Below, piece after piece: positions 37,638 to 48,786 of a stretch of 64,000 nt of DNA. The position numbers were made by a program, and so were the translations under genes. This DNA comes from Solilutibacter tolerans (GTDB taxonomy: Bacteria; Pseudomonadota; Gammaproteobacteria; Xanthomonadales; Xanthomonadaceae). Positions within the stretch are counted from its first letter, which is position 1; every line of letters begins with the position of its first letter. Below the pieces are notes generated by a model. That model had not been told where the DNA came from and ran no database searches. It was given only the letters and a program-made list of their open reading frames with translations. The DNA lies in assembly GCF_900155935.1 (NCBI RefSeq), contig NZ_FTLW01000005.1, positions 1 to 64,000 on the forward strand, given 5' to 3'.

Positions 37638-37661
37638 AATGTAATAACGCGCTAATACATT
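37638..37661. promoter_or_regulatory. 24-bp palindrome, candidate HisR operator
   Basis: Half sites AATGTAATAACG and CGCTAATACATT form an inverted repeat matching at 20 of 24 positions. It ends 36 nt before the hisR start, in the only spacer ahead of the his operon. TrpR-family repressors bind palindromes of this size, so autoregulation by the adjacent gene is likely. Confidence 0.65.
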
Positions 37662-37697
37662 CATCCGCATTGATCAAATAAACCTGCGATTTGTCCC

Positions 37698-38015
37698 ATG
37701 AAGCAGCGCCCTCAATCGCCGTCCAAACCGCAGGCCAGTGCAGATCTCGATGCCTTGGCCACGGCTTTGTGCAGCTTGAAGACCGCGGCGGATGTGCGGG
37801 CGTTCCTCGAGGACTTGTGCACGCCCTCTGAGCTGGAGTCCATGAGTGATCGCTGGAAGGTCGTGCCCATGCTGTTGCAGGGCGGGACCTATCGCGACAT
37901 CCACGACCGCACGGGCGTGAGCGTGACCACCGTCGGGCGCGTCGCCCGCACCATTGAGCTCGGTAGCGGCGGCTATCGGAAGGCAGCGGCCAGGTTGCAT
38001 CGACATCAACACTGA
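37698..38015 (+). CDS. hisR: TrpR-family regulator of his genes (HisR/YerC-like)
   Basis: This 105-residue all-helical protein has the TrpR fold. SLKTAADVRAFLEDLCTPSELESMSDRWKVVPMLLQG matches the N-terminal core, and GGTYRDIHDRTGVSVTTVGRVARTI is the helix-turn-helix. It lies directly before hisG in the orientation of the operon. In Xanthomonadales this position is held by the histidine regulator, which is presumed to sense histidine. The palindrome at 37638-37661 is the likely target. ATG 37698 lacks a strong Shine-Dalgarno. Confidence 0.85.
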   Translation: MKQRPQSPSKPQASADLDALATALCSLKTAADVRAFLEDLCTPSELESMSDRWKVVPMLLQGGTYRDIHDRTGVSVTTVGRVARTIELGSGGYRKAAARLHRHQH

Positions 38016-38072
38016 TGTCGATCCAGCTGCGCCATTGATCCCTTCTCGATAAACGCCCCAACCGAACCCACC

Positions 38073-38990
38073 ATGGCATCGTCAAACTCTCAGGTCGCCG
38101 TGCGCGACCGACTGCGCATCGCCATCCAGAAAAACGGCCGCTTGTCGCAGCCCGCCCGCGCATTGCTGGGCAGTTGCGGGCTGACATGGCGTGAAAGCCC
38201 AGATCACCTCTTCTGTCACGGCGAATCCGCACCGATCGATTTGCTGCTGGTGCGCGATGACGACATCCCGGGCTTGCTGGAGAGCGGCCTGTGTGACCTT
38301 GGCATCGTCGGGCGCAACGTGCTGTCCGAGTACAACGAAAGGGCGTCTTCGACGTGTGGGCAGGTGCAGCCGAGCGAGTTGCGTGGTCTGGGCTTTGGTG
38401 GATGTCGCTTGAGTCTGGCTATTCCGCAGGCATGGACATGGCAAGGTGCGGGCCAATTGCAGGGAAAGCGCATTGCGACCAGCTATCCCGGCTTATTGGC
38501 GCGATGGTTGGCAGATGCCGGCGTTGATGCGGAGGTGGTTGAGCTGTCGGGATCGGTGGAGATTGCGCCGAGGCTAGGCCAAGCGGATGCCGGTTGTGAT
38601 CTGGTGTCCAGTGGTGCCACGCTTTCCGCCAATCAGTTGAAGCCGGTCGAAGACATTTTGTACAGCGAAGCTGTCCTGGCTGGCAGATCAAATTCATTGC
38701 CGCCGGTGTTGCGTGATTTGGCCGATACGCTAGTGCGTCGTCTTGATGGCGTGCTGCGGATCCGTGACAGCAAGCTGCTGTTGTTTCAGGCCTCCCGCCA
38801 TGAAGTCGATGCGGTAGTGCGCTTGCTGCCCGATGCGGAGGTGCCGACGCAATATCCGCTTGAAGATGGCGAAACACTGGCGCTGCAGGCGCTTTGCCAC
38901 GGTGCGGTGACCTGGCAACGCATGGAAGAGCTCAAGCGCGCGGGTGCACGTGGCTTGATGGTGTTGCCGGTCGAAAGGATGCTGGCATGA
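38073..38990 (+). CDS. hisG: ATP phosphoribosyltransferase (long form)
   Basis: This 305-residue enzyme catalyses the first histidine step. The catalytic domain has [14 protein letters not shown] and [16 protein letters not shown], and [16 protein letters not shown] is the PRPP site. The C-terminal ACT-like regulatory domain (about 225-305) marks the long, histidine-inhibited form, so no HisZ is needed. It is the first biosynthetic gene of hisGDCBHAFI. The stop overlaps hisD. Confidence 0.95.
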   Translation: MASSNSQVAVRDRLRIAIQKNGRLSQPARALLGSCGLTWRESPDHLFCHGESAPIDLLLVRDDDIPGLLESGLCDLGIVGRNVLSEYNERASSTCGQVQPSELRGLGFGGCRLSLAIPQAWTWQGAGQLQGKRIATSYPGLLARWLADAGVDAEVVELSGSVEIAPRLGQADAGCDLVSSGATLSANQLKPVEDILYSEAVLAGRSNSLPPVLRDLADTLVRRLDGVLRIRDSKLLLFQASRHEVDAVVRLLPDAEVPTQYPLEDGETLALQALCHGAVTWQRMEELKRAGARGLMVLPVERMLA

Positions 38991-40285
38991 AGAGGATGTG
39001 CTGGGATGTGATGGACGAGGCTGCGCGTGACGCAGTCTTGCAACGCCCGACCCAAGCCGCATCAGGGGCCGTGTGTGAATCGGTGCGCGGCATCGTGAAG
39101 GATGTCGCGGCGCAGGGTGACATTGCGCTGCGTGGTTGGACGCGATTGCTGGATGGCGTGACGCTGGATGCGATGGAAGTGAGCGAACAGGAGTTCGCCG
39201 ATGCAGAGTGGGCACTGCCCACCACGCTACGTGAGGCCGTTGTCGAAGCCGCGTCGCGTATCAAGGCTTTTCACTTGGCTGGTGCGCCGCAGCCGTACGA
39301 GATCGATACCGCCCCGGGCATGCGCTGCGAGCGCGTGTTACGCCCGATCAGCCCGGTGGGTTTGTACGTGCCTGCAGGCAGCGCCCCCTTGCCATCCACG
39401 GCGATGATGCTGGTGATCCCGGCGACCTTGGCCGGATGCAAGGAAATCATCCTGTGCACGCCGCCGCGCGCGGACGGTACGGCGGATCCCGCCGTACTTT
39501 TCGCCGCACGCCTCGCGCCCAATGTACGGGTGTTCAAACTAGGGGGGGCGCAAGCGATCGCGGCGATGGGCCTGGGCACCGGCACTGTGCCACGCTGCGA
39601 AAAACTCTTCGGTCCCGGCAATGCCTATGTCGATGAAGCCAAGCGGCAAATCGCGCAGCTGAGCAACGGGCCGGCCATCGACATGCCTGCCGGTCCGTCC
39701 GAGGTGTTGGTGATCGCCGATGCAGGTGGCGATCCCGATTTCATCGCCGCCGACCTGTTGTCACAAGCCGAGCACGGGCCCGACTCGCAAGTCTTCTTGT
39801 TGTCGGATTCAACCGATCTGCTTGAACGCGTTGCGTCATGCATTGATCGCCAGCTGACCACCTTGCCGCGCGCAAGCATCGCCCGGGCAGCATTGGATGC
39901 CTCGCTGCTTGTGGAGGTGCGCGACATCGAGCAAGCCATCGAGATCAGCAATCGCTACGCACCCGAGCATTTGATTCTGGCTTTGCGGCAACCGCGCGTC
40001 TGGTTGAACAAGATCACCTCGGCAGGCACGGTTTTCATGGGGGACTGGACCCCGGAATCACTGGGGGATTACTGCTCCGGCAGCAACCATGTGTTGCCCA
40101 CGGGTGGCGCGGCGCGTGCCTGGAGCGGGCTGAGCGTGTCGAGTTTCACCAAGGCATTGACCATACAAACTGCAACTCGGGATGGTTTACGCAACGTGGG
40201 TCCGTGTGCCGTTGAGTTGGCATCTGCAGAAGGTTTGCAGGCCCACGCGCTGGCAGTGCAATTGCGACTGGGCGCATTGGCATGA
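38987..40285 (+). CDS. hisD: Histidinol dehydrogenase
   Basis: This 432-residue NAD-dependent zinc enzyme performs the last two oxidations to histidine. It has [34 protein letters not shown], and [18 protein letters not shown], which holds zinc and catalytic residues, and [14 protein letters not shown] 38987 overlaps the hisG stop. A G7 run at 39542-39548 encodes part of the LGGAQ motif. Confidence 0.96.
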   Translation: MKRMCWDVMDEAARDAVLQRPTQAASGAVCESVRGIVKDVAAQGDIALRGWTRLLDGVTLDAMEVSEQEFADAEWALPTTLREAVVEAASRIKAFHLAGAPQPYEIDTAPGMRCERVLRPISPVGLYVPAGSAPLPSTAMMLVIPATLAGCKEIILCTPPRADGTADPAVLFAARLAPNVRVFKLGGAQAIAAMGLGTGTVPRCEKLFGPGNAYVDEAKRQIAQLSNGPAIDMPAGPSEVLVIADAGGDPDFIAADLLSQAEHGPDSQVFLLSDSTDLLERVASCIDRQLTTLPRASIARAALDASLLVEVRDIEQAIEISNRYAPEHLILALRQPRVWLNKITSAGTVFMGDWTPESLGDYCSGSNHVLPTGGAARAWSGLSVSSFTKALTIQTATRDGLRNVGPCAVELASAEGLQAHALAVQLRLGALA

Positions 40286-41367
40286 CGACCGCAGAACGCT
40301 TGTTGCGCGCTGACCTGCGCGATTTCCGCGGCTATGTCTCGGCCCGATCGACACGCCAAGAGGGCAGCGTATGGCTCAATGCCAATGAGTCGGCATTGCC
40401 CAGTCTGGCCGACCCGGATGGCACCAGCCAGCGTTACCCGGAGCCTCAGCCTGCCGAGTTGTTGAAGCGTTTGGCCGCCCATTACCAAGTCGAGCCGACG
40501 CAACTGTTGGCCGGCCGCGGCAGTGACGAAGGCATCGATTTGCTTGTGCGCACGTTTTGCGAGCCGGGCGATGGCTGCGTGCTGATCGCGCCGCCTACCT
40601 TCGGCATGTATGCGGTCAGTGCCAAGCTACATGGCGCGCAGGTCATCGAAGTTCCGTTGCTGGATACGCCGCGCGGTTTCATTCACGATCTTGATGCATT
40701 GGCCACGCATACCTTGGAAGCGAAAGCCAGCTTGGTGTTCTTGTGCAACCCGGGTAACCCGACAGGTGCCACGCTGGATCCGGGCGCGATATCGCAGCTG
40801 GCCCGCCGGTTGGCTGGCCGTTCTTTACTGGTGATCGACGAGGCCTACGGCGAATATGGGGATGTCGCATCGGCTAGTAGGTTGCTTGGGGCGCACGACA
40901 ACATCGTTGTTCTGCGAACGCTATCCAAGGCCCACGCGTTGGCAGGTGCCCGCATCGGCTGCGTGATGGCGCAGGCCAGCGTCATTGCACTACTCAGGCG
41001 AGTGCAGGCACCGTACCCGCTGGCTGCGCCCTGCATTGGCATGGTGCTCAAGGCTTTGCAGCCCACGGCCTTGTCCGAGTTGGCCGATCGTATTGCGGTT
41101 GTCCGCAAGGAGAGAAAAATCCTGCACAAGAGGCTATCGGGGTTGGATGGCGTTCGCTGCGCATATCCGTCATCGGGAAATTTCCTGTTGGTGCGTTTCG
41201 ATGATGCGGCGGCGATCCTTGCGCGGTTGTTGCAGGCAGGCATCGTGGTCCGTGACATGCGGGCTTATGAGGGGTTGGATGATGCTTTGCGCATCAGCAT
41301 CGGTACCCCCACCGAAAACGCAGCCGTAGTCGCTGTCATCGAAGGCAACGCTAGGGTTTCAGCATGA
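40282..41367 (+). CDS. hisC: Histidinol-phosphate aminotransferase
   Basis: This 361-residue PLP enzyme of fold type I converts imidazole acetol-phosphate to histidinol phosphate. The PLP phosphate contacts [28 protein letters not shown], and the Schiff-base Lys in [15 protein letters not shown] are visible. ATGA overlaps occur at both ends. Confidence 0.95.
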   Translation: MTTAERLLRADLRDFRGYVSARSTRQEGSVWLNANESALPSLADPDGTSQRYPEPQPAELLKRLAAHYQVEPTQLLAGRGSDEGIDLLVRTFCEPGDGCVLIAPPTFGMYAVSAKLHGAQVIEVPLLDTPRGFIHDLDALATHTLEAKASLVFLCNPGNPTGATLDPGAISQLARRLAGRSLLVIDEAYGEYGDVASASRLLGAHDNIVVLRTLSKAHALAGARIGCVMAQASVIALLRRVQAPYPLAAPCIGMVLKALQPTALSELADRIAVVRKERKILHKRLSGLDGVRCAYPSSGNFLLVRFDDAAAILARLLQAGIVVRDMRAYEGLDDALRISIGTPTENAAVVAVIEGNARVSA

Positions 41368-42446
41368 GCGCCTTGCAACCCATCTTGTTCGTCGACCGCG
41401 ATGGCACCTTGATCAAGGAGCCGCAGGACCATCAGGTGGATCGACTCGACAAATTACGCTTGGTCGAAGACGTGATCCCCGCATTGCTTAAGCTACGTGA
41501 CGCAGGTTGGCAGTTCGTCATCGTCACCAATCAGGACGGACTAGGCACCGATGCCTTCCCGCAAGAAGATTTCGACGTTCCACAGCATGCGATGCTGGAT
41601 GTGTTCGAAAGCCAAGGAATACACTTTCGAGACGTACTGGTGGATGTCAGTACGGCGGCCGATCCCGCGCCCACGCGCAAGCCGGGCACCGGATTGGTGA
41701 TGCCGTATGTGCGTGACCGCCGCATCGATTGGACGCGTTCGGCGATGGTGGGTGATCGGGACACCGACATAGCCTTCGCCGACAACCTGGGCATTCGTGG
41801 ATTCAAGTTGGCCACGGCAGAGTTCGGTGAAGGCACGGACTGGCTTTCCATCGCCCATGAGTTGGTGGATGCGCCGCGAACCGCTCGCGTAGAACGCAAC
41901 ACGGCTGAAACCCGCATCGTCGTCAGCGTTGATCTGGATGGGCCGTCGGAGCCCGCCGTATCGACCGGACTCGGATTCTTCGATCACATGCTGGCGCAAC
42001 TCGGCAAACACGGCGGCTTCGGCCTGACACTGGCGTGCAAGGGTGACCTCCACGTGGACGAACACCACGTGGTTGAAGATTGTGCGCTTGCACTGGGACA
42101 AGCACTTGCTCAGGCCTTGGGCGACAAGCGAGGGGTTGCCCGCTACGGTTTTCTGTTGCCGATGGATGAAGCCCTTGCGAGTGTTGCACTGGATTTGTCT
42201 GGACGCCCTTGTTTCACGTTCCGTGGCGGGTTCTCGCGTGAACGGGTGGGCGATCTGCCGACGGAGTTGGTGACACATTTCTTCCGATCATTGTGCGAAA
42301 GCGGCGGCATCACCCTTAATTTGAAAATTGAAGGTGACAACGATCACCACAAGGTCGAGGCTTGTTTCAAAGGCGTTGCGCGCGCATTGCGCATTGCGAT
42401 CAGCCGTGATGGTTGCGATCTGCCCAGCACCAAGGGCGTGCTGTGA
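41364..42446 (+). CDS. hisB: Bifunctional HisB: histidinol-phosphatase / IGP dehydratase
   Basis: This 360-residue fusion has an N-terminal HAD phosphatase (residues 1-165; FVDRDGTLI motif and [11 protein letters not shown]). A C-terminal imidazoleglycerol-phosphate dehydratase follows, with metal-binding [22 protein letters not shown] and [14 protein letters not shown]. The fusion is typical of gammaproteobacteria and Xanthomonadales. Its TGA overlaps hisH as TGATG. Confidence 0.96.
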   Translation: MSALQPILFVDRDGTLIKEPQDHQVDRLDKLRLVEDVIPALLKLRDAGWQFVIVTNQDGLGTDAFPQEDFDVPQHAMLDVFESQGIHFRDVLVDVSTAADPAPTRKPGTGLVMPYVRDRRIDWTRSAMVGDRDTDIAFADNLGIRGFKLATAEFGEGTDWLSIAHELVDAPRTARVERNTAETRIVVSVDLDGPSEPAVSTGLGFFDHMLAQLGKHGGFGLTLACKGDLHVDEHHVVEDCALALGQALAQALGDKRGVARYGFLLPMDEALASVALDLSGRPCFTFRGGFSRERVGDLPTELVTHFFRSLCESGGITLNLKIEGDNDHHKVEACFKGVARALRIAISRDGCDLPSTKGVL

Positions 42447-43042
42447 TGGATATCGCCTTGATTGACGCGGGCGGGGCCAACTTTGGTTCGGTGATCCATG
42501 CGCTTGATCGCTTGGGCCACTCGCCGCGGCGTGTCCGTGATGCGGATGCGTTGGGTGACCCTGATCGCATCATCCTGCCTGGGGTGGGTGAGGCCGCGGG
42601 TGCGATGCGCTTGCTACGCGAGCGTGGGCTGGTGGATGCGTTGCGCGATGCGACAGCGCCCACGATGGGGATTTGCCTTGGCATGCAGTTGCTGTTCGAA
42701 CATTCAGAGGAAGGCGATGTCGAGTGCCTGGGGCTCATGTCTGGTCGGGTGCGCAAGTTGCAACCGGGTCAGGGCATTCGTGTGCCGCACATGGGCTGGA
42801 ACGTGCTGAACACCATGGCCGACTCACCCTTGTTGTCGGGTGTCGAGGCTGGTGCACAAGCTTACTTCGTTCACTCTTATGCGGTACCCGTGAACAGTAC
42901 CTGCATAGCCCGCACCACGCATGGCAGCGATTTCGCTGCGATTGTCCAGCAAGATCATCGCTGCGGCGCGCAATTTCACCCCGAAAAATCGTCAAAGGTA
43001 GGCGAACGCGTGCTGGGTAATTTCCTGCGGTGGGCACCATGA
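42446..43042 (+). CDS. hisH: Imidazole glycerol phosphate synthase subunit HisH
   Basis: This 198-residue class I glutamine amidotransferase feeds ammonia to HisF. The catalytic Cys is in [13 protein letters not shown], and the His/Glu pair in [16 protein letters not shown] 42446 shares the A of the hisB stop. Confidence 0.95.
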   Translation: MDIALIDAGGANFGSVIHALDRLGHSPRRVRDADALGDPDRIILPGVGEAAGAMRLLRERGLVDALRDATAPTMGICLGMQLLFEHSEEGDVECLGLMSGRVRKLQPGQGIRVPHMGWNVLNTMADSPLLSGVEAGAQAYFVHSYAVPVNSTCIARTTHGSDFAAIVQQDHRCGAQFHPEKSSKVGERVLGNFLRWAP

Positions 43043-43776
43043 ACGATTTCATTCAATACCCTGCGATCGATGTGCGTGGGGGGCGTGTTGTACGGCTTCG
43101 GCAGGGCGATTACGCGCTGGAAACACGCTACGGCGACGATCCTGCTGGGCTGGCCGAGCGCTATGCGCTGGCGGGGGCGAAGTGGTTGCATCTGGTTGAT
43201 CTGGATGCCGCGCGCGAAGGGGGTTATCGCTTGTACCCCTTGCTGCGCAAGTTGACCAGTGGTACCGGATTGCGGGTCCAGACCGGCGGTGGCGTCCGCA
43301 ACCGCGATGATGTGCAGCGCCTGCTCGATGTTGGCGTGTCGCGTGTGGTGGTGGGCTCTTTGTCGGTGCGCGAGCCCGATGAAGTTTTCGATTGGATCGC
43401 CGAGTTCGGCAGCGAACACATCACTGTCGCACTCGACACGCGGCAGGATACATCCGGTGCCTGGCGCTTGCCCGTGCATGGTTGGACAGAGTCGGCGACG
43501 GAGACGTTGGAAGACTTTGCAGGCCGCTATGCGCGCGCCGGTCTCCGTCATTTGCTGTGCACAGACATTGCTCGCGACGGGATGCTGCAAGGGCCCAACA
43601 TCGACCTATATCGACGGCTCACGGGACTGCTGCCGAGTGTCGCTTTGCAAGCCAGCGGCGGCATTCGCGGCATCGACGACATCAAGGCGGCGCGCGATGC
43701 AGGTTGCAAGGGCGTCGTGTTGGGCAAGGCATTGCTGGAAGGCCAGTTGGAGCTAAGCGAGGCATTGCAATGCTGA
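43039..43776 (+). CDS. hisA: Phosphoribosylformimino-AICAR-ribotide isomerase
   Basis: This 245-residue (beta/alpha)8 isomerase has the catalytic Asp pair in [14 protein letters not shown] and [15 protein letters not shown], with phosphate-binding QTGGGVRN and [13 protein letters not shown] 43039 (ATGA overlap with hisH) was chosen over an in-frame GTG three codons earlier. The 3' end overlaps hisF by 7 nt. Confidence 0.95.
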   Translation: MNDFIQYPAIDVRGGRVVRLRQGDYALETRYGDDPAGLAERYALAGAKWLHLVDLDAAREGGYRLYPLLRKLTSGTGLRVQTGGGVRNRDDVQRLLDVGVSRVVVGSLSVREPDEVFDWIAEFGSEHITVALDTRQDTSGAWRLPVHGWTESATETLEDFAGRYARAGLRHLLCTDIARDGMLQGPNIDLYRRLTGLLPSVALQASGGIRGIDDIKAARDAGCKGVVLGKALLEGQLELSEALQC

Positions 43777-44543
43777 GCCGCCGCATCATCCCCTGTTTGG
43801 ATGTACGTGATGGCCATGTCGTCAAAGGCGTGCGCTTTCGCGATCACGTCGACATGGGAGACATCGTTTCGCTTGCCACGCGCTATCGCGACGAGGGCGC
43901 CGATGAACTGGTCTTTTATGACATCACTGCAAGTCCGCAAGGGCGCAGTGTGGATCTTGGCTGGGTCGAAAGAGTGGCGCGGGTGATCGATATCCCCTTT
44001 TGCGTGGCGGGCGGCATACGAAGCATCGAGGACGCACGCGTCATTTTGGATGCCGGAGCCGACAAGGTGTCGATCAACACGCCGGCACTAGACCGCCCGG
44101 CGTTGATCACCGAATTGGCCGATGCGTTCGGCGTGCAGTGCGTGGTGGTGGGGATCGATTCCGAACGCGATGCCGATGGCGAGTGGCGCGTGCGCAGCCA
44201 CACGGGCGACACGAGCACACTGAAAAAATTGAAATGGCGAACTTTGGATTGGGTAATGCATGCTCAAGTCGCAGGCGCGGGAGAAATCGTGCTCAATTGC
44301 ATGGCTAGTGATGGCGTGCGTTCTGGTTATGACATCGAGCAGCTTTCGGCAGTACGCGAGGCATGCCATGTGCCTTTGATTGCATCCGGCGGCGCGGGGT
44401 GTATCGATGATTTCGTGACAGTCTTCGAGCAAGCTGACGTCGATGGCGCGCTGGCGGCTTCGGTGTTCCATTCGGGTGTCGTAAAAATCCCGCAACTCAA
44501 ACAGACGTTGCTTACATCACAAATTCCCGTGAGGCCTGCATGA
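43770..44543 (+). CDS. hisF: Imidazole glycerol phosphate synthase subunit HisF
   Basis: This 257-residue cyclase barrel forms IGP and AICAR with HisH. Catalytic Asp residues lie in [15 protein letters not shown] and [13 protein letters not shown]; phosphate loops are [10 protein letters not shown] and IASGGAG. It starts within the end of hisA and ends with ATGA overlap to hisIE. Confidence 0.95.
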   Translation: MLSRRIIPCLDVRDGHVVKGVRFRDHVDMGDIVSLATRYRDEGADELVFYDITASPQGRSVDLGWVERVARVIDIPFCVAGGIRSIEDARVILDAGADKVSINTPALDRPALITELADAFGVQCVVVGIDSERDADGEWRVRSHTGDTSTLKKLKWRTLDWVMHAQVAGAGEIVLNCMASDGVRSGYDIEQLSAVREACHVPLIASGGAGCIDDFVTVFEQADVDGALAASVFHSGVVKIPQLKQTLLTSQIPVRPA

Positions 44544-45136
44544 TCGACATCGACAGACTCGACTGGAGAAAGCAGGGCGGGCTGATCCCCGCCATCGTGC
44601 AGGATGCGACCACGCTTCAGGTCTTGATGATGGGCTGGATGTCGCGTGAGTCGCTCGCCATCACCTTGCACGATGGGCGCGTCACGTTCTACAGCCGTAC
44701 ACGCAACCGTTTGTGGACGAAGGGCGAGACATCCGGAAACACCCTTCAGCTCGTCAATATCGAAGTGGATTGCGATGCAGACACGTTGCTGGTGCAGGCG
44801 AACCCGAACGGACCCACCTGCCACCTGGGACGCGCCAGCTGCTTTCCCGCAGCACCGGCGAACGTGTTGGCCGAGCTGGATGGCGTGATCACGGCACGAG
44901 AGCGAGATCGCCCCGATGGCAGCTACACGACCCGCTTGTTCCAGTCGGGCGTGCGCGGCATCGCGCAAAAAGTGGGCGAGGAGGGCGTCGAGGTTGCTTT
45001 GGCGGCCGTCGCGCAAGACGACAAGTCAGTGCTTGATGAGTCGGCTGATCTGCTGTTTCACTTGCTAGTGCTGCTCCGTTCGCGGGGGATGTCGATTCAG
45101 GACGTGCTCTCGGTATTGGCTGATCGACGCGGATAG
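44540..45136 (+). CDS. hisI: Bifunctional phosphoribosyl-AMP cyclohydrolase / phosphoribosyl-ATP pyrophosphatase
   Basis: This 198-residue fusion (HisIE) has the cyclohydrolase at residues 1-110 ([11 protein letters not shown]; zinc Cys in VDCDADTLL and [12 protein letters not shown]). The pyrophosphatase follows at 115-198 ([27 protein letters not shown]). It is the last gene of the operon; no clear terminator follows. Confidence 0.95.
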   Translation: MIDIDRLDWRKQGGLIPAIVQDATTLQVLMMGWMSRESLAITLHDGRVTFYSRTRNRLWTKGETSGNTLQLVNIEVDCDADTLLVQANPNGPTCHLGRASCFPAAPANVLAELDGVITARERDRPDGSYTTRLFQSGVRGIAQKVGEEGVEVALAAVAQDDKSVLDESADLLFHLLVLLRSRGMSIQDVLSVLADRRG

Positions 45137-45180
45137 CCCGACATTCGCATGGCGGCTTCGCGCGGGGCGATAATCCGCGC

Positions 45181-46776
45181 ATGACCAAGATATCCACCGT
45201 GATTGCATTGATGTTGTCGGGCCTGACCGCCGTCGCACCTCTGACAGGTCAGGCGCAAGCGTGTCAGCAAGGCGTTGTCTATCTGGACCGGGATGGCAAT
45301 GGCCGGCGTGGCTCCGATGAAGCTGGCATGCCGGGCATCCGTGTCTCCAATGGTCGCGACATCGTACACAGCGATGCGAGGGGGCGTTATCGTTTGCCGG
45401 CCGCCCTGGAAGGCATGGTTTTCGTCATCAAACCTGCAGGCTATTCCTTGCCACGGCGCAGCGATGGTATGCCCAGTCACTGGGTGGGGCATGCCTCGTC
45501 GGCTACCTGCGATTTTGCCCTGCAGGCAGAAAAGCATCCGCCATTGCGGGATAAGGGCCTGCGGGTGTTGGTGTTTGGCGATCCGCAGCCAAAATCGAGC
45601 GTGGATGTCGGGCATTACGCACGCGGCATAGTTGATAGGGTCATTGATGATGCCGCGGCCAAGATGCATGGCGTTCGCATGACATGGGCAGGGCAAGTGG
45701 CCGACCTTGGCCTGACGCTGGGCGATGTCGTGGATGATGACTTGTCGCTCTATCCCGCCATCAAGCGGGAGACTGCCCGTATGCACGTGCCATGGCTGCA
45801 CGCACCCGGCAACCACGACATCAATCTCGAATCACCCGATGACGCGCGCTCGTTGGATGGCTTCCATGATGCTTTCGGTCCTGACACCTTCGTTTGGGAA
45901 GAGCCGGAGGCCAATTTCATCGTGCTCGATGACGTGATCTGGCAGCCAGATGCATCGCCCAAGTACATCGGAGGCTTGCGTGACGCGCAGTTCGCTTTCC
46001 TGGAGGCCTATCTCGCTCACGCCCGCAAGGACCGCTTGTTGGTGCTGTCGATGCATATCCCGTTGTTCGAAGGGGCTGGGCGAGACACATTCCGGGATGC
46101 TGATCGCGAGCGACTGTTCTCGCTGCTCAAGGATTTTCCGCACGTGCTCTTGCTTTCTGCGCACAGCCATACGCAGCAACACGTTTTCCACGGCGCGGAA
46201 ACCGGCTGGCATGGCGCGAATCCGCTGCACGAATACAACGTGGGCGCGACTTGCGGCGCATTCTGGTCGGGCGTCAAGGACGCGCAAGGCGTACCCGTTT
46301 CGACCATGGCCGACGGCACGCCCAAGGGTTGGGCACGCTTGTTGGTTCAAGACGATGGCCACTATGCGCTGAGCTATCACCCGGCCGTCGATCCGGCACA
46401 AACCATGCATTTGCATGCGCCCAAGGTGCTGCGCCGCGGGGCTTATCCGGCATGGGGCGTATACGCGAATGTCTATATGGCCGACGACGACAGCGTGATC
46501 GAATATCGTGTCGATGGCGGCGAATGGCAACCGATGCGCAAGGTGATGCAGCCAGATCCCGTGTTAGTTGCCGAAAATTTCCGCGACGATCAGGCCGACG
46601 CCCTGCGAGATTATGACCGTTCGCCCGAAGCCGCGCCATCACCACATTTGTGGCGCGGGGCGTTGCCGACCGACCTGGCAGTCGGGGCGCATCAAGTCGA
46701 AGTGCGTGCGTCGTTGCAAGCAGGTGCCGTGCATTCGGGCACCGTCAGCTATCGTTTGGATGATGCGATGCCGTGA
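45181..46776 (+). CDS. Secreted calcineurin-like phosphoesterase
   Basis: This 531-residue protein has a signal peptide (ending GQAQA). An N-terminal Ig-like MetallophosN domain (DRDGNGRRGSDEAGMPGIRVSNG) follows, then a metallophosphatase core, and a C-terminal beta domain (MetallophosC). The metal ligands are visible as VFGDPQ, GDVVDD, APGNHDIN near residue 210, SMHIPLF and SAHSHTQQHVF near 327. It should hydrolyse a phosphodiester or phosphomonoester in the periplasm; the substrate is unknown. It stands 44 nt downstream of hisIE and may be read from the his transcript. Confidence 0.86.
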   Translation: MTKISTVIALMLSGLTAVAPLTGQAQACQQGVVYLDRDGNGRRGSDEAGMPGIRVSNGRDIVHSDARGRYRLPAALEGMVFVIKPAGYSLPRRSDGMPSHWVGHASSATCDFALQAEKHPPLRDKGLRVLVFGDPQPKSSVDVGHYARGIVDRVIDDAAAKMHGVRMTWAGQVADLGLTLGDVVDDDLSLYPAIKRETARMHVPWLHAPGNHDINLESPDDARSLDGFHDAFGPDTFVWEEPEANFIVLDDVIWQPDASPKYIGGLRDAQFAFLEAYLAHARKDRLLVLSMHIPLFEGAGRDTFRDADRERLFSLLKDFPHVLLLSAHSHTQQHVFHGAETGWHGANPLHEYNVGATCGAFWSGVKDAQGVPVSTMADGTPKGWARLLVQDDGHYALSYHPAVDPAQTMHLHAPKVLRRGAYPAWGVYANVYMADDDSVIEYRVDGGEWQPMRKVMQPDPVLVAENFRDDQADALRDYDRSPEAAPSPHLWRGALPTDLAVGAHQVEVRASLQAGAVHSGTVSYRLDDAMP

Positions 46777-46785
46777 GGGTGGGGC

Positions 46786-47478
46786 TCAGGGCCGGATATC
46801 GGCAAACGACTCCACGCGCTCATGTCCGTTTGCCGCATCGCCCAGGCGCGGCCCGGGGTAGTCCTCGCGGCGGTCCAACAGCACGGTGCGCATGCCGGCT
46901 TCGCGTGCGGCATCGAGTTCTTCCACCACATCCGACAGGAACACGATGTCGCTGGCACTGCGTCCCAGTCTGGCGGTGATCTCCCGGTAGCTGCCCGCCT
47001 CGCGCTTGTGGCCGACTTCCGTGTCGAAGAAGGCATCGAAGAGCGGGATCAGGTCGCCGTCATCGGTGTGGCCGAACAGCAGCTTTTGCGCAGGCACCGA
47101 GCCGGAAGAGAACACGGCCAGCGGATAGCCTTCGGCATGCCAGCGTCGCAGCGCCGGTGCGACATCGGGATACAACGGTGCGGTGAAATCGCCATCGGTG
47201 TAGCCGGCTTCCCACACCATGCCTTGCAGGGCCTTGAGCGCCGTATGCTTGCGGTCTTCGTCGATCCAGCCTTGCAGCACTTCGACAACCATATCGTCAT
47301 CGCACATTGTGCCGTGTTCGGTGGCGACGGCATCCAGCCAGCGACGGACCTCAGGCTTGTCTGCGTTCTCGCGGACGAAGCCAGGCAGGGCCGCGCGCGC
47401 ATACGGGAACAGCACGTCCTTGACGAAGGAGATGCTGGAGGTCGTGCCTTCAATATCAGTGAGGATGACGGGCTTCAT
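46786..47478 (-). CDS. mtnC: Acireductone synthase (enolase-phosphatase E1)
   Basis: This 230-residue HAD enzyme enolises and dephosphorylates 2,3-diketo-5-methylthiopentyl-1-phosphate in methionine salvage. Motif I is [14 protein letters not shown], with Glu-Gly-Thr typical of MtnC. It also has FSSGSVPAQ and [19 protein letters not shown] 47478 overlaps the mtnD stop. It is the last of mtnB-mtnD-mtnC. Confidence 0.95.
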   Translation of the reverse strand: MKPVILTDIEGTTSSISFVKDVLFPYARAALPGFVRENADKPEVRRWLDAVATEHGTMCDDDMVVEVLQGWIDEDRKHTALKALQGMVWEAGYTDGDFTAPLYPDVAPALRRWHAEGYPLAVFSSGSVPAQKLLFGHTDDGDLIPLFDAFFDTEVGHKREAGSYREITARLGRSASDIVFLSDVVEELDAAREAGMRTVLLDRREDYPGPRLGDAANGHERVESFADIRP

Positions 47479-48041
47479 GGGGCGGGACGCGCCTGACCGA
47501 GTTCATAGCGCGGGAAGCGTTGCGCGATGTCCGTGCCGGTGAAGTGACCGACCCAGCCGTCCGGTTCGGTGAAGAAGCGGATGGCGATGAAGCTCGGATC
47601 CGGGCCCATGTCGAACCAGTGGGTCATGCTGTCCGGGACCGAGATCAGGTCGCCGGCCTCGCACAACACCTCATAGACCTTGTCATCGACGTGTAGGGTG
47701 AACAGGCCCGAGCCCGCGACGAAGAATCGTACCTCGTCTTCCTTGTGGAAGTGCTCATCCAGGAACTTGGTTCGCATGACGTCTTTTTGCGGATTGTCCG
47801 GCGCGATGCTGACGACATCCACCGTGCGGAAGCCGTTCGCCTCGACCAGGCGATCGATGTCGACGCGATAGGCGTCCATGATCTTGTCCGGTGCATCGCC
47901 AGGAGCGACGGGTTGCGAGGCTGCCCACTGCTCGAAGCCGACCCCGATCGTCGACAAGGCCTTACCGATGTCTGCCGCCTCATCGTGCGTAGAAAGAGGC
48001 GAATCCGGTGCAGTGTCCTGGAAGATACGCAAACGACTCAT
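47475..48041 (-). CDS. mtnD: Acireductone dioxygenase
   Basis: This 188-residue cupin oxidises acireductone to the methionine precursor 2-keto-4-methylthiobutyrate with Fe, or to off-pathway products with Ni. Metal ligands are in [14 protein letters not shown] and the later His of [12 protein letters not shown] 48041 overlaps the mtnB stop. The upstream frame extension is antisense-like and was excluded. Confidence 0.95.
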   Translation of the reverse strand: MSRLRIFQDTAPDSPLSTHDEAADIGKALSTIGVGFEQWAASQPVAPGDAPDKIMDAYRVDIDRLVEANGFRTVDVVSIAPDNPQKDVMRTKFLDEHFHKEDEVRFFVAGSGLFTLHVDDKVYEVLCEAGDLISVPDSMTHWFDMGPDPSFIAIRFFTEPDGWVGHFTGTDIAQRFPRYELGQARPAP

Positions 48042-48676
48042 CGCTTCAACTCCAGCATTTTCAGCTCGCAAGCCAGCAGGAACTCGAAGGCTTCCAGATG
48101 GCGGCGGGCTTCGGCCATGTCGCGACCCCAGGCGTACAGGCCGTGGCCTTCGATCAAGTAGCCCCACATGGATTGCTTGTCGAGCGCTGCCTCGACCTTG
48201 GCAGCCAACTCATGCATGTCTTGCGTATTGGCGAAGACCGGCACATCCATCGAGTCATCGTGGGTGGTGTTGCCGACGAAGGCTTTCTGCAGTTCGTAGT
48301 CTTCGAAACGCACATGGCCTTGCGGCGCGAACAGCCGTGACGCCACGGTTTGCACCAGCGAGTGCGTATGCAGCACGCAGCCAATCTCAGGAAAGCGGCG
48401 ATACAGCTGGGTGTGCAGCAACGTTTCCGCGGACGGTTTCAACTCGGTCGCGACAGGGTTGCCGTCGAAATCCACGACCATGATGTCAGCTTCGCACAAC
48501 TTGGTCTTGTTGCGGCCCGACACGGTCACGGCGGCATGTTGGTCGTCCAGGCGCATCGAGAAGTTGCTGCTGGTCGCGGGCGTCCAGCCAGCATGTCCCA
48601 GCTCGCGGATATTGGTGATGAGCTCGCCGGCGAGATGGCGCAGGCGGATCGGGTCGTAGGGCAAGGGTGCATTCAT
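48038..48676 (-). CDS. mtnB: Methylthioribulose-1-phosphate dehydratase
   Basis: This 212-residue class II aldolase-fold enzyme dehydrates MTRu-1-P. Zinc ligands are in CVLHTHSL and later in the [10 protein letters not shown] His. [14 protein letters not shown] and SGRNKTKL are typical of MtnB. The ATG at 48682 is an equally possible start two codons earlier. It is the first gene of the mtn unit. MtnA is not in the window. Confidence 0.93.
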   Translation of the reverse strand: MNAPLPYDPIRLRHLAGELITNIRELGHAGWTPATSSNFSMRLDDQHAAVTVSGRNKTKLCEADIMVVDFDGNPVATELKPSAETLLHTQLYRRFPEIGCVLHTHSLVQTVASRLFAPQGHVRFEDYELQKAFVGNTTHDDSMDVPVFANTQDMHELAAKVEAALDKQSMWGYLIEGHGLYAWGRDMAEARRHLEAFEFLLACELKMLELKR

Positions 48677-48741
48677 GGGCATGAGTGTAGCGAATCCCGG
48701 ATGACGGATCGGCAACGTCTCGCCTTTTCGCGGGGCAAAAG

Positions 48742-48771
48742 AAAAACGGCGCGGAAGTCCGCGCCGTTTTT
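48742..48771. terminator. Bidirectional intrinsic terminator
   Basis: The stem CGGCGCGG / CCGCGCCG with an AAGT loop is flanked by A5 and T5. It terminates the permease gene (minus strand) 16 nt after its stop and insulates it from mtnB. Confidence 0.9.
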
Positions 48772-48786
48772 CATCACCACATCCAA

